Shown: positions 16,576-24,598 of the stretch, one piece after another | Numbering within the stretch: the stretch's first letter is position 1 | Layout: each line of letters begins with the position of its first letter | Assembly: GCA_963717745.1 (NCBI GenBank) | Contig: CAVQXJ010000018.1 | Coordinates: 62,001-126,000, forward strand | DNA: 64,000 nucleotides | Direction: 5' to 3' | DNA from: JACCXG01 sp963717745 | GTDB lineage: Bacteria; Acidobacteriota; Vicinamibacteria; Vicinamibacterales; 2-12-FULL-66-21 | Notes under the pieces: model-generated | What the model was told of the DNA's origin: nothing | Databases searched by the model: none | The model's input: only the letters and a program-made list of their open reading frames with translations | Position numbers and translations under genes: made by a program

Positions 16576-17865
16576 ATGCGCCGACTCGCCGCAGTGCTCC
16601 TCATCGTGTTCTCGGCAACGCTCCTTGCCGCGCAGGCCCGGAACCCGAAGGCGCTCGAGATCTGGGTCATCGACGTCGAGGGAGGCAAGGCGGCCCTCTA
16701 CGTCACGCCCACCGGCCAGACCGCCATCATCGACACCGGGTTTCCCGGAGCCAGAGATCTCGACCGGATCATGGCTGCCATCGCCGACGCGGGGGTGAAA
16801 CAGATCGACTACCTGGTCTCGACCCACTATCACGTCGATCACATCGGCAACCTGGTGGAACTGGCGAAGCGCGTTCCGGTCGGGACCTTCGTCGATCATG
16901 GTCCGACGGTCGAGGGCCCTGACGTCACGCAGATTCCGCCGGGGCCTGATGCCATCCCGATCACGAAACCGCGGGAACAGGTCCAGGGTCTCCAAGCGGC
17001 CTATGCCGAGCTCTACAACAAGGCGAAGCACATCGTCGTCAAACCGGGCGACCGCCTGCCGATCACCGGTGTCGAGTGGCGGATCGCAACCTCAGCCGGC
17101 AAGGTGCTGAAGTCTCCGGCATTGCCCGGCGGTGGCAAGCCGAATCCGTTCTGCACGAACTACAAACCCATGGAGGGAACGGCGGGGTTCAACGATCCAG
17201 ACGATGCGCAGTCAGTGGGCAGCGTCATCATCATGGGTCAGTTCCGCGTTGCTGACTTCGGCGATCTGTGGCGTACCAAAGAGCTCGAGCTGATGTGTCC
17301 GAACAATCCGATCGGGACCGTCGATCTGCTGTTCGCGACCAGTCACGGCGCGATTGCGTCCGGTTCGCTGCCGTTCGTGCATGGCCTGCAGCCGCGTGTC
17401 GTCCTGATGCAGAACGGTACGCGCAAAGGCGGCGCGCCCGATCCCATGAAGACGATCCTCGCGTCGCCGGCTCTCGAAAACCTGTGGCAGATGCACTGGT
17501 CGTACAACGCCGGCGTCGATACCAATACCCCGGGGCTGTTCATTGCGAACATCGAGGACGCGGCGACGATTGCCGGCGTCCTGACGGCGCCGCCCCGCGG
17601 TGGTGGTCCTGGTGCGGCGCGCGGAGCCAATCCTGCGGCGCCGGCGGCGGCGACACCATCGACAGCGACACCACCTGCGACGACACCGCCCGCGGCGACT
17701 CCTGCTCCAGGACAACCTGCGGCAGCGCCGGCTGGCGGGCGAGGCCGCGGCAACGCCACGGGTCACGCGCCGGCGTACTGGCTGAAGGTCTCCGCCTACC
17801 CGGATGGCAGCTTCACCATTGCGAACCCGCGCAACGGGTTCAGCAAGACGTACGCGAAGAGATGA
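16576..17865 (+). CDS. Secreted metallo-beta-lactamase-fold hydrolase (ComEC-like)
   Basis: The start is the ATG at 16576 (MRRLAAVLLIVFSATLLAA), which has GGAGA five bases upstream and begins a signal peptide; ATGs further upstream add no conserved residues. The MBL fold shows THYHVDHIGN, the HxHxDH metal site, with SHG later. The ALEIWVIDVEGGKAAL opening matches the ComEC/Rec2-related secreted group. A low-complexity Pro/Ala/Thr stretch (about residues 345-390) ends in GGRGRGN before a last conserved strand (SFTIANPRNGFSKTYAKR). The substrate is unknown. A degraded copy of this last segment lies at 18283. Confidence 0.85.
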   Translation: MRRLAAVLLIVFSATLLAAQARNPKALEIWVIDVEGGKAALYVTPTGQTAIIDTGFPGARDLDRIMAAIADAGVKQIDYLVSTHYHVDHIGNLVELAKRVPVGTFVDHGPTVEGPDVTQIPPGPDAIPITKPREQVQGLQAAYAELYNKAKHIVVKPGDRLPITGVEWRIATSAGKVLKSPALPGGGKPNPFCTNYKPMEGTAGFNDPDDAQSVGSVIIMGQFRVADFGDLWRTKELELMCPNNPIGTVDLLFATSHGAIASGSLPFVHGLQPRVVLMQNGTRKGGAPDPMKTILASPALENLWQMHWSYNAGVDTNTPGLFIANIEDAATIAGVLTAPPRGGGPGAARGANPAAPAAATPSTATPPATTPPAATPAPGQPAAAPAGGRGRGNATGHAPAYWLKVSAYPDGSFTIANPRNGFSKTYAKR

Positions 17866-17900
17866 GGAGACAGGAGGAAGGAGGTAGGAGGCAGGAGGCC
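17866..17900. repeat. Array of five 7-bp units (GGAGNNN)
   Basis: Starting on the base after the stop codon, five contiguous heptamers of the form GGAGNNN (GGAGACA first, GGAGGCC last) fill 35 bp exactly. No opposite arm was seen nearby. It belongs to the heptamer-array class found at several gene ends in this window. Confidence 0.8.
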
Positions 17901-17902
17901 GA

Positions 17903-18286
17903 CTAGCGCGACTGCGATGCGGCGCGGGTGACGGCCTCGACGAAAGCCACGAGCCGATCGCTGAGAGCGCGTTGCGCAGCGCGCGGACGGAAGGAGTGCC
18001 CCGCGCCGTCAATCACCACGTGGTGGATGCGGGACGACGCCTCAGAGTGTCGCCCGCGGTGCCGTGTGTGCATCTCGAAGTACTGAACCGTCCCGGTCGC
18101 CACCTCAACCGTTGCCAGTCCGGGGGCGACAGTGCTCAGTTGACGCGTAAACATTGAGGTTCGGCCCGGGAGGCTCTGGCGAAGTTCCGGCAGCGTCACG
18201 GCGGCCGCTGCTATCCAGACGAACGCGCCGGAGCCGGGCGCGCAGCGAATTGGTACGGATTTGCCCCAGGATGGCCCGCTGCACAC
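17903..18286 (-). pseudogene. Possible alpha/beta-hydrolase C-terminal remnant
   Basis: This reverse-strand frame ends HHVVIDGAGHSFRPRAAQRAL and then RLVAFVEAV. That resembles the last strand, catalytic His and final helix of an alpha/beta hydrolase. Nothing upstream forms the nucleophile elbow or the rest of the fold, and the N-terminal half of the frame (PELRQSLPGRTSMF) is not recognisable. I read it as the tail of a truncated gene, with low certainty. Confidence 0.3.
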
Positions 18287-18342
18287 CTGACCGCAGCTTT
18301 ACAATTGCAAGCCCCAGTAATGGCTTCGGTAAGCCCTGTGCC
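18283..18342 (+). pseudogene. Relic of a second MBL-fold gene C-terminus
   Basis: One frame reads TPDRSFTIASPSNGFGK. The last strand of the MBL-fold gene at 16576 reads YPDGSFTIANPRNGFSK, so about 13 of 17 residues match. The rest of that gene is absent here. It is therefore a leftover tail of a duplicate or of a deleted neighbour. Confidence 0.5.
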
Positions 18343-18387
18343 ACACAGGATAGGCCAACGGGCCGTCAAGAAGGGAGAAGGGCGAAG

Positions 18388-19512
18388 GTGACGCGCATCT
18401 CTGTGCTCGCGATTCTCTGCGCCGGCATTTCGCTGCCGGCATCGGCGCAGCAGTACCAGGTGCGCCGCGAGGGCGACGTTATCCAGCTCGAGGACACGCG
18501 GAATCGCACCGTCGCCTCGATCCTGCCCTCGGTCGGCAACCAGGCGTTCGAGCTGAAGGTCAAAGGCCACAACGTCCTCCGCTGGACGTATGCCTCGGTC
18601 GCCGACTTCAAGTCGCGACCCGGCATGGCCGGCGTGCCGTTTCTCGCGCCCTGGGCCGACATCCTCGACGAGCAGGCGTTCTACGCCAACGGCACGCGGT
18701 ACGCGTTCGACATGCAGCTCGGCAACGTCCGTGGGGCGCGGCCAGGCCACGGCTTTCTGACGACAGCCAGCCAATGGCGGGTCGTCGAGGCGAAGAGCGA
18801 CCGCCAGTCGGCCTGGGTGACGAGCACGCTGGACGTCTTCCGCGAGCCGGCGTGGATGAAGCAGTTTCCGTTCGCGCACCGCATCACGATGACCTACCGG
18901 TTGCAGGACGGCGTGCTGGAAGTGGAGACCTCGATCGAGAACCTGAGTGCCGAGCCGATGCCGGTGTCGGTCGGATTTCATCCGTATCTCAAGCTGACCG
19001 ACTCCACTCGCGACGAATGGATCATTTCGGTTCCGGCGAAGACCCACTGGCTGCTGGCGCAGACCAAGGTGCCGACCGGCGAGACGGAGCCGATCGAACG
19101 GCTGTTTCCGAACCCGCACGCGGCCGCGCTGAAGGATTACAACCTCGACGACGTGTTCAGCGATCTGGTGCGGGACGAGCAGGGCCGGGCGCACGCGCGG
19201 ATCGAAGGGAAGAAACAGCGGCTCGACCTGCTGATCGGACCGAACTGGCGAGGGCTGACGGTGTGGTCGCCCAATCCTGCCGGCACGGGTCGAGGCAGCA
19301 ACGCCTTCTCCCCGACTCCTCGCCCCGTTCGACTCGCTCCGCTCGCTCAGGGCAGGCCGATGGAGGATCCGGACTTCATCTGCTTCGAGCCGCTGGCGGC
19401 GATCGTCAACGGGTTGAATCTCGCGCACAAGGGACTCTACAAGGAGCTTCAGTCGATTCCGCCCGGCGGCACATGGTCGGCGAGTTTCTGGATCAGGACG
19501 AGCGGGTTCTAG
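18388..19512 (+). CDS. Secreted aldose 1-epimerase-like protein
   Basis: The GTG at 18388 begins a signal peptide (MTRISVLAILCAGISLPASA), preceded by GAAGGG-type purines. The rest, 374 residues in all, is a galactose mutarotase-like beta-sandwich: PFLAPWADILD, then the HGFL motif and VSVGFHPYLKL, where a catalytic His is expected, and a C-terminal CFEPLAAIVNGLN holding the catalytic Glu. Near residue 310 a REP palindrome is inserted in frame, adding about PRPVRLAPLAQGRPM just before the catalytic block. Export of a mutarotase is less common than a cytoplasmic location. It probably acts on sugars in the periplasm, beside the DUF4091 glycosidase-like gene. Confidence 0.8.
   Translation: MTRISVLAILCAGISLPASAQQYQVRREGDVIQLEDTRNRTVASILPSVGNQAFELKVKGHNVLRWTYASVADFKSRPGMAGVPFLAPWADILDEQAFYANGTRYAFDMQLGNVRGARPGHGFLTTASQWRVVEAKSDRQSAWVTSTLDVFREPAWMKQFPFAHRITMTYRLQDGVLEVETSIENLSAEPMPVSVGFHPYLKLTDSTRDEWIISVPAKTHWLLAQTKVPTGETEPIERLFPNPHAAALKDYNLDDVFSDLVRDEQGRAHARIEGKKQRLDLLIGPNWRGLTVWSPNPAGTGRGSNAFSPTPRPVRLAPLAQGRPMEDPDFICFEPLAAIVNGLNLAHKGLYKELQSIPPGGTWSASFWIRTSGF
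19322..19357. repeat. REP palindrome copy 1, in frame inside the epimerase gene
   Basis: This shares the core TTCGACTCGCTNCGCTCGCT and CAGGGCAGGC with the copy at 19517. The CCCCG/CAGGG ends can pair. It is translated as part of the epimerase. Confidence 0.8.
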
Positions 19513-19516
19513 TTTT

Positions 19517-19549
19517 CCCTTCGACTCGCTGCGCTCGCTCAGGGCAGGC
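19517..19549. repeat. REP palindrome copy 2, after the epimerase stop
   Basis: A second copy of the same 33-36 bp element, only 160 bp from the first and in the same orientation. It lies 4 bp after the epimerase stop codon and upstream of the DUF4091 start. Confidence 0.85.
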
Positions 19550-19569
19550 CTTTGGGAGATACTCCCCAA

Positions 19570-21357
19570 ATGAAACGCCCGCTCTTCGCCATCGCACTGC
19601 TCCTGTCCGCAGGAGCGTCCGGCGCGCAGGCCGACATCAGGCACGTCTGGGCCGTGAACGACGGCGAGAAAGTCGAGCGCGATGCCGTGGCGCATCCACT
19701 TCGTGCGCGCAACAGCACGTGGGATGGCACAGCCGTGCGCATCTCCGGCGCGCGGAACGAGATCGTCGCGTTCCAGATCATTGTCGAAGCAGACCACGGC
19801 GGGATTCGGGGGCTCTCACTGCGGCTGCCATCGCTCGTCTCCCCGGCCGACCGCATCACGTATCAGGCGCCGGCACCGGATCCCACGGATTACGCCGGCC
19901 GGCCGATCCAGATCTTCGGCGTCAACTACATGCACGTCACGAGCTCGTCACACGCGTCGTGGGTGTACAGGCGAGGATCGCCGGCAGCGCCCGCCAATCC
20001 CACCGGATGGAAGCCCGTGCAGCTGGTGCCGGAGAACGCGCGCGCCGGACGCGGCGGATTCCCGCTGTCGGTCGAGGCCAACCAGACGCAGGCCATCTGG
20101 GTCGAGGTCTACATCGATCGGGTCAAGAAGCCGGGCCGCTACCGCGGCACCATCGAGATTCGCGCCGACGCGGGGCGACGGACGCTTCCGATCGAGCTCG
20201 AGGTCTACGAGTTCGTCCTGCCGGACGAAAACAGCATGCACGCGATGCTGTACTACTCCAGCGATCAGGCGGAACAGTATCAGGGCCGGAATCTCGATCC
20301 CGCCTTCCACCGTCTTGCGCATCGTCATCGCGTCGAGCTGGTCCATGCTTACAACGAGCAGACGATCCAGCACGTGTGGGGCCGATTCTCGGGGACCGAC
20401 TTCACCCGAGACCATGGCTTCGAGGGGCCGGGGGCCGGCGTCGGCAACGTCATCGCGCCGCGCACGTTCTACGGTCCCGGCCGGGATTTCGACGAGCGAT
20501 CCAGCGCCTGGACGCGAAGCGACTCGTGGATGACGTTCGTTCGGGCACAGCTGCCGAAGGCAATCACCTTCCTCTACGCGCCCGACGAGCCCCGCGCGCC
20601 CGAGTATCCGCGCATCGTCGCGCTGGCGGAGAACATTCACTCGAATGCCGGACCGGGCCGGGCGTTGCCGATCTTCGTGACCAGCACCTATGTCGAGCCG
20701 CTCGATGCGGCGATCGATATCTGGTGCTCGGGTCCGAAAGGCTTCAAGCTCGATCGCGTTGCCTCGGAGCGCGCCCGCGGCCGTGAGTACTGGTTCTACA
20801 ATGGCGGCCGGCCTGCCGGCGGCGCGATCACGATCGATGCTCCCGCCACCGATGCCCGCGCCACGATCTGGGCGGCGTTCAAGCACGACGTTCGCCTCTA
20901 TTTCTACTGGCACTCGGTCCACTGGCGGCACAACTCGCAGAAGGACGGCGAGCGGAACCAGAACGTGTGGGCCAACTCGATCACTTACGACAACCGCAAG
21001 CAGGCCAACCGATCGCCGGACGACCAGGGCTACATTCACGGCGACGGTGTGCTGATCTATCCGGGCGAGGAGCGCCTGCACCCGGAAGAAGACCGTGGCG
21101 TACCGGGGCCGATCGCGACCATCCAGCTCGCCAACTTTCGGCGCGGCCTGCAGGACCATCAGTACCTGACCCTGGCGCGCACGATGGGACTGACCGCCGT
21201 CGTCGACGATGCGCTGAAGGCGATCGTGCCGCGGGTGTTTTCCGATGCCGAGGAGCGGGTGAGCTTCCCGGAGACCGGCGACCCCTACGAAGCCGCGCGT
21301 GTGAAGCTCGCGGCGGCGATCGGGCAGGAGCTCAGGCGGAGGAAGGCAGGGGGATAG
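19570..21357 (+). CDS. DUF4091 domain secreted protein (glycoside hydrolase-like)
   Basis: The start is MKRPLFAIALLLSAGASG at 19570, which forms a signal peptide; the upstream in-frame ATG at 19552 adds residues before it. The 595-residue protein has an N-terminal beta-sandwich (VRISGARNEIVAFQIIVEAD). A middle (alpha/beta) barrel follows, with FLYAPDEP that could hold catalytic acids. The C-terminal DUF4091 domain is shown by GDGVLIYPG and IATIQLANFRRGLQDHQYL. These families are related to glycoside hydrolases such as GH123. Its likely target is a glycan or glycosaminoglycan; the substrate is unproven. It overlaps the convergent DUF3109 gene by 26 bp. Confidence 0.8.
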   Translation: MKRPLFAIALLLSAGASGAQADIRHVWAVNDGEKVERDAVAHPLRARNSTWDGTAVRISGARNEIVAFQIIVEADHGGIRGLSLRLPSLVSPADRITYQAPAPDPTDYAGRPIQIFGVNYMHVTSSSHASWVYRRGSPAAPANPTGWKPVQLVPENARAGRGGFPLSVEANQTQAIWVEVYIDRVKKPGRYRGTIEIRADAGRRTLPIELEVYEFVLPDENSMHAMLYYSSDQAEQYQGRNLDPAFHRLAHRHRVELVHAYNEQTIQHVWGRFSGTDFTRDHGFEGPGAGVGNVIAPRTFYGPGRDFDERSSAWTRSDSWMTFVRAQLPKAITFLYAPDEPRAPEYPRIVALAENIHSNAGPGRALPIFVTSTYVEPLDAAIDIWCSGPKGFKLDRVASERARGREYWFYNGGRPAGGAITIDAPATDARATIWAAFKHDVRLYFYWHSVHWRHNSQKDGERNQNVWANSITYDNRKQANRSPDDQGYIHGDGVLIYPGEERLHPEEDRGVPGPIATIQLANFRRGLQDHQYLTLARTMGLTAVVDDALKAIVPRVFSDAEERVSFPETGDPYEAARVKLAAAIGQELRRRKAGG

Positions 21358-21874
21358 AAGGATCGGAGGGTCGACCCGACTCCCACTCGTCCACCAGCCT
21401 CATCTCCTCTTGCAGCGACACGGCCGCCGGCACGGCCGACGATCCCGGGTTGAGGCACGCCAGGTCCCAGAGCTCCCGCTTGTAGCCTTTCTGACGGACG
21501 TACCAGCGGTCGCGCTGATCCTTCGCTAACGGGAAGACGGCGCAGAGCCCGGGCTTGTAGCGAAACGCCGCGCCTTCGGCTGCGCCCAGCCGGTGCAGCG
21601 TGCAGCCCTGATTGAAGAACACACACCATCCGGCGGCCACGCGCATCAGCATCTGCCCGGCTTTGCGGCGACGGCTCAAATATCCGTCCGCGGTCACAAC
21701 CTTGCGAGCTTCCGGCCGCAGCAGCGGCAGGATGCGATGGAGGTGCTCGTCGATGCGCCGCGCTTCTTCGGGGTACACCGGCGGCCGCCCGTCGCGGCAG
21801 CACACGCCCTCGCATCCGCGGCCGAAGGTACAGTCGAATCGCGCGCTGTCGAGATTGAGGACCGTCAGCCTCAC
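21332..21874 (-). CDS. DUF3109 family protein (YkgJ-like cysteine cluster)
   Basis: A 180-residue protein whose GTG start overlaps the GNAT stop as GTGA. It carries the Cys cluster of DUF3109: DCTFGRGCEGVCCRDG near residues 10-25, then WCVFFNQGCTLHR and GLCAVFPL. These eight or so cysteines are thought to bind a metal or an Fe-S cluster. It is the last gene of the four-gene operon with two ATP-grasp ligases and a GNAT. Its function there is unknown; a role in metal or cluster supply is speculative. Confidence 0.8.
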   Translation of the reverse strand: MRLTVLNLDSARFDCTFGRGCEGVCCRDGRPPVYPEEARRIDEHLHRILPLLRPEARKVVTADGYLSRRRKAGQMLMRVAAGWCVFFNQGCTLHRLGAAEGAAFRYKPGLCAVFPLAKDQRDRWYVRQKGYKRELWDLACLNPGSSAVPAAVSLQEEMRLVDEWESGRPSDPSIPLPSSA

Positions 21875-22338
21875 GTGGCCTCCAGCATCTTGCAGTAGAT
21901 GATGCAATCGTCGCCGGCGTGGTAGAAATCCGGAATCCGTCCGTGCACGGTGAAGCCGGCGCGTTCGTAGAAGCGGCGGGATCGCTCGTAGTCCGGCCTG
22001 CCGCTGGTTTCGAGCACCAGCCGCTCTCCGCCCATCTGCCGCACCGAATCCTCGACGCTCCGTTCCAGCACCTGCCCGAGGCCGGTTCGTTGCACTGACG
22101 GGTCGACGAAAATCCAGTACAGGTACCAGCTTCGCTGGGTCAGGCTGGCCTTCCCGAAACAGGCGTAAGCCCGCACCGCCCCGTCGATTTCGACGACCAG
22201 CAGGGAGTAATCGCCGGCGAGGCCGGCATCGAACATCTCGATCGCGACACGGACTTCCTCGTCGGTGAAAGCGCCGCAACGGGTCAGGGATTCGTAGATC
22301 AACTGGCGATCGCTTTCGACCGGACGCCTAACGGTCAT
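21871..22338 (-). CDS. GNAT family N-acetyltransferase
   Basis: A 155-residue acetyltransferase with the GNAT core: strand YSLLVVEIDGAVRAYACFG, then IFVDPSVQRTGLGQVLERSV (acetyl-CoA pyrophosphate loop R-x-x-G-x-G/L) and ERSRRFYERAGF. It overlaps the upstream ATP-grasp gene by 11 bp and the DUF3109 gene by 4 bp. It is much shorter than AblB (beta-lysine acetyltransferase), though the neighbouring aminomutase-like gene invites the comparison. It may acetylate the product of the ligases; this is inference. Confidence 0.88.
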   Translation of the reverse strand: MTVRRPVESDRQLIYESLTRCGAFTDEEVRVAIEMFDAGLAGDYSLLVVEIDGAVRAYACFGKASLTQRSWYLYWIFVDPSVQRTGLGQVLERSVEDSVRQMGGERLVLETSGRPDYERSRRFYERAGFTVHGRIPDFYHAGDDCIIYCKMLEAT

Positions 22339-23242
22339 ACGCCCACTCCACCTGCCGTCGGACGAAAGACTCCCAGGTCCATCCGGCTTCCTCGACCGAT
22401 CGACAGATCCCGACGCCGGGCGCCGCGGCCGGATTCGGATTGACGTCCAGCACCACGGGAAGCCCCTGCGCGTTGCAGCGAATGTCGATTCGCAGGTAAC
22501 CGCGAGCCCCGGCGGCGTGCCAGGCCCCGTGCGCCGCCGCCACGACGCGTTCGCGCAACAAGGGTTCCACCTCGGTGGTGTAGTCCAGCGGCGAATCGGC
22601 GAACTCGGCGCTCTCCGAGTCCCACTTGGCGGCGTAGGTATTCAGCAGGAGTCCGTTCCGGAACAGCGTCTCGCCAATCGAGACGTACTCGGGCGTGTTC
22701 CCGCCCCACAGCGAGACCGCGAATTCCCGGCCCGGAACAAACTCCTCGATCATCACAGGCCCCGGCCAACGCGCGCGCGCCCGTTCCACGGCGTTGGCGT
22801 CGGCGCACACTGAATCGGTAGAGACACCGGCCGACCCGTCCTCATCGGCGGGTTTGACGATGGCTGGAAAGACACCACGCCGCGGCACGGCCACTCCGTG
22901 GGCCGCAAGCACGGCATTCATCCAGGGCTTGCGGCGGCACAGCGTCAGGGTCTCGCTGCCGGAGCCCGTGAATGGGACTCCCATCCATTCGAGCAGCGCG
23001 GCCGCGTGCGCCTCGAGGCCTGGCTTTCCCAGGGGCGCTTCACACAGATTGAAGACCACGTCGGCACCGTGGGCCTCGACCAGGGTCACGATCTCCGCGG
23101 CGTTTCCAAGGACACCGGCGACGACGGCGTGTTCGAGTACCGACGCGACGTGTTCCGCCGTCTCGGTCAGGGCGAACTCCTCGGGCGAGCGGTCACTCCC
23201 ACACTCCGCCGGCGGCAGCGTATGAAGCACGAGCACCTTCAA
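22328..23242 (-). CDS. ATP-grasp ligase, D-Ala-D-Ala ligase-like (second of two)
   Basis: A 304-residue ATP-grasp enzyme. It opens with MKVLVLHTLPPAECG and contains DVVFNLCEAPLGKPG (Ddl-type N-domain), then PFTGSGSETLTLCRRKPWM, PAIVKPADEDGSAGVS (nucleotide loop) and VMIEEFVPGREFAVSLWG. The metal site is LRIDIRCNAQGLPVVLDVNPNPA. This is shorter than true Ddl and diverges at the D-Ala binding loop, so the substrate is likely another amino acid. It is followed by GNAT with an 11-bp overlap and preceded by a second ATP-grasp gene, 53 bp away. Confidence 0.88.
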   Translation of the reverse strand: MKVLVLHTLPPAECGSDRSPEEFALTETAEHVASVLEHAVVAGVLGNAAEIVTLVEAHGADVVFNLCEAPLGKPGLEAHAAALLEWMGVPFTGSGSETLTLCRRKPWMNAVLAAHGVAVPRRGVFPAIVKPADEDGSAGVSTDSVCADANAVERARARWPGPVMIEEFVPGREFAVSLWGGNTPEYVSIGETLFRNGLLLNTYAAKWDSESAEFADSPLDYTTEVEPLLRERVVAAAHGAWHAAGARGYLRIDIRCNAQGLPVVLDVNPNPAAAPGVGICRSVEEAGWTWESFVRRQVEWAYDR

Positions 23243-23295
23243 AAGCTCGACACCTCATGGTCCGCCAGAGACTGAGTGCTCATGATTCCTCCCGG

Positions 23296-24297
23296 CTACA
23301 CGGTGACGCCGTAGCGCTGTGCCGCGTCACGAAGAATGCCCTGTACCAGACGCTCGTAGGGCCGCTCGCTTTCAGGCCAGGCCTTGCGGGCAAGGATCAC
23401 GATGTCGCTCGATTCGGGATGCAGCCCTGGCAGCGGGTTGCATTCCAGGAAGCGCGGCCGGCCGGCCGCATCCGTGCGGAAATCCATGCGCGCAAAGTCG
23501 CGGCAGCCGAGCAGCCGGTAGGCGTTCAGCGCATGCGACCGAATCTCCTCGAGGGGTGCCGCCTGAAGACGCGGCGGCACATGGTAGCGCACCTGACGAC
23601 GGAAGTCGCGCTTGGTGTCGAGCGAGTACAGGAACGGCTCGACGCGATTCTCGGCGGGTGCGATCTCCATCAGACCAATGACCGAGGCCGTGCACCCGTT
23701 GCCCTTCACTCCGACGGTGACTTCCATCCCCGGGAGAAACTCCTCGACCAGGACGGGACACGCGTAGCGGTCGCGCAGCCAGCGGCAGCGCGCGGCCGCG
23801 GCGGCGACGTCGGCGCACAACGACTCCTGCGTGATGCCCTTGCTCGAGCCTTCGTCGTTCGGCTTCACGACGACGGGGTAGGCGAGCCCCGCGAGCATCG
23901 GTTCGTCCGCGGTCCCCTCGACCAGAACACCGCGCGCCACCGGCACGTCGGGCGACACGATCCGGCGCGCGACGTTCTTGTCCAGGGTCGCGGCCAGCGT
24001 CAGCGCGTCCGAGCCGGTCACGGGAAGTCCAAGGAACTCACAGATGGCCGCGGGAACGGCTTCACGGCACCGTCGTCCGGCGCCCTCCGCGATGTTGAAG
24101 ACGAAGTCGAACCCCCCGTGTTTGAGCGTCCACGGAAACTCCGCATCGGCCGTCACGGGCACCGGTTCGACACCCATGCCAGCCAGCGCCTTCGTGATCG
24201 CGACGATCGTTTCTGGCTCGTCGTACTCCTCGGAGGCATCGTCGAGCGCGCCGGAGACGACGTCGGGCCGCGGATTGTAGAGGATCGCCACTTTCAT
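23296..24297 (-). CDS. ATP-grasp ligase, D-Ala-D-Ala ligase-like (first of two)
   Basis: The ATG at 24297 (MKVAILYNPRPDVVSG) is chosen over the longer frame to 24384, which lacks family sequence. The 333-residue product shows FDFVFNIAEGAGRRCREAVP, then GLPVTGSDALTLAATLDKN, YPVVVKPNDEGSSKGI and VLVEEFLPGMEVTVGVKG. The metal-binding block is ARMDFRTDAAGRPRFLECNPLPGLHP. It resembles its neighbour in overall plan but not closely in sequence, so the two probably use different substrates. It is the first gene of the reverse-strand operon, divergent from the aminomutase-like gene. Confidence 0.88.
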   Translation of the reverse strand: MKVAILYNPRPDVVSGALDDASEEYDEPETIVAITKALAGMGVEPVPVTADAEFPWTLKHGGFDFVFNIAEGAGRRCREAVPAAICEFLGLPVTGSDALTLAATLDKNVARRIVSPDVPVARGVLVEGTADEPMLAGLAYPVVVKPNDEGSSKGITQESLCADVAAAAARCRWLRDRYACPVLVEEFLPGMEVTVGVKGNGCTASVIGLMEIAPAENRVEPFLYSLDTKRDFRRQVRYHVPPRLQAAPLEEIRSHALNAYRLLGCRDFARMDFRTDAAGRPRFLECNPLPGLHPESSDIVILARKAWPESERPYERLVQGILRDAAQRYGVTV

Positions 24298-24383
24298 CGA
24301 AGCCGACACTGTACCTGATGAGCACGCGACGAACACCTGCTGCTTGGACTTGCGATCGGGGTCGTCCGCGACGCCCGTGATCA

Positions 24384-24449
24384 CAGGAGGACCAGGAGGT
24401 CAGGAGAAAATTCCTTTTGAAAAAATCTCCTGATCTCCTGGCCCTCCTG
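24384..24449. repeat. Inverted repeat of AGGAGG-type units in the divergent intergenic region
   Basis: The left arm (24384-24407) and right arm (24426-24449) each contain three CAGGAGG/CAGGAGA-like units of about 8 bp. They pair at 22 of 24 positions around an A/T-rich loop. It lies in the 301-bp region between the ATP-grasp operon and the aminomutase gene. The rest of this region (24298-24383 and 24450-24598) shows GC-rich sequence with no clear promoter match. Confidence 0.8.
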
Positions 24450-24598
24450 TCAATCCACCGGCCGTCGTCTCACCCGACTGCGGCTGTAAGCACCCCGTCG
24501 GTCGATTCATGTAGACGCTGTTCAGCCCCCGCCGCGAACCCGCGAACCCGCGAACCGCGGGACCGCGGGACCGCGGCGTCATGGGCTACGATCGCCGC

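Noticed and set aside
18211..19797. A 528-codon reverse-strand frame opposite the epimerase and the start of the DUF4091 gene.
   Set aside because: The plus-strand genes have signal peptides and conserved motifs; this frame has none.
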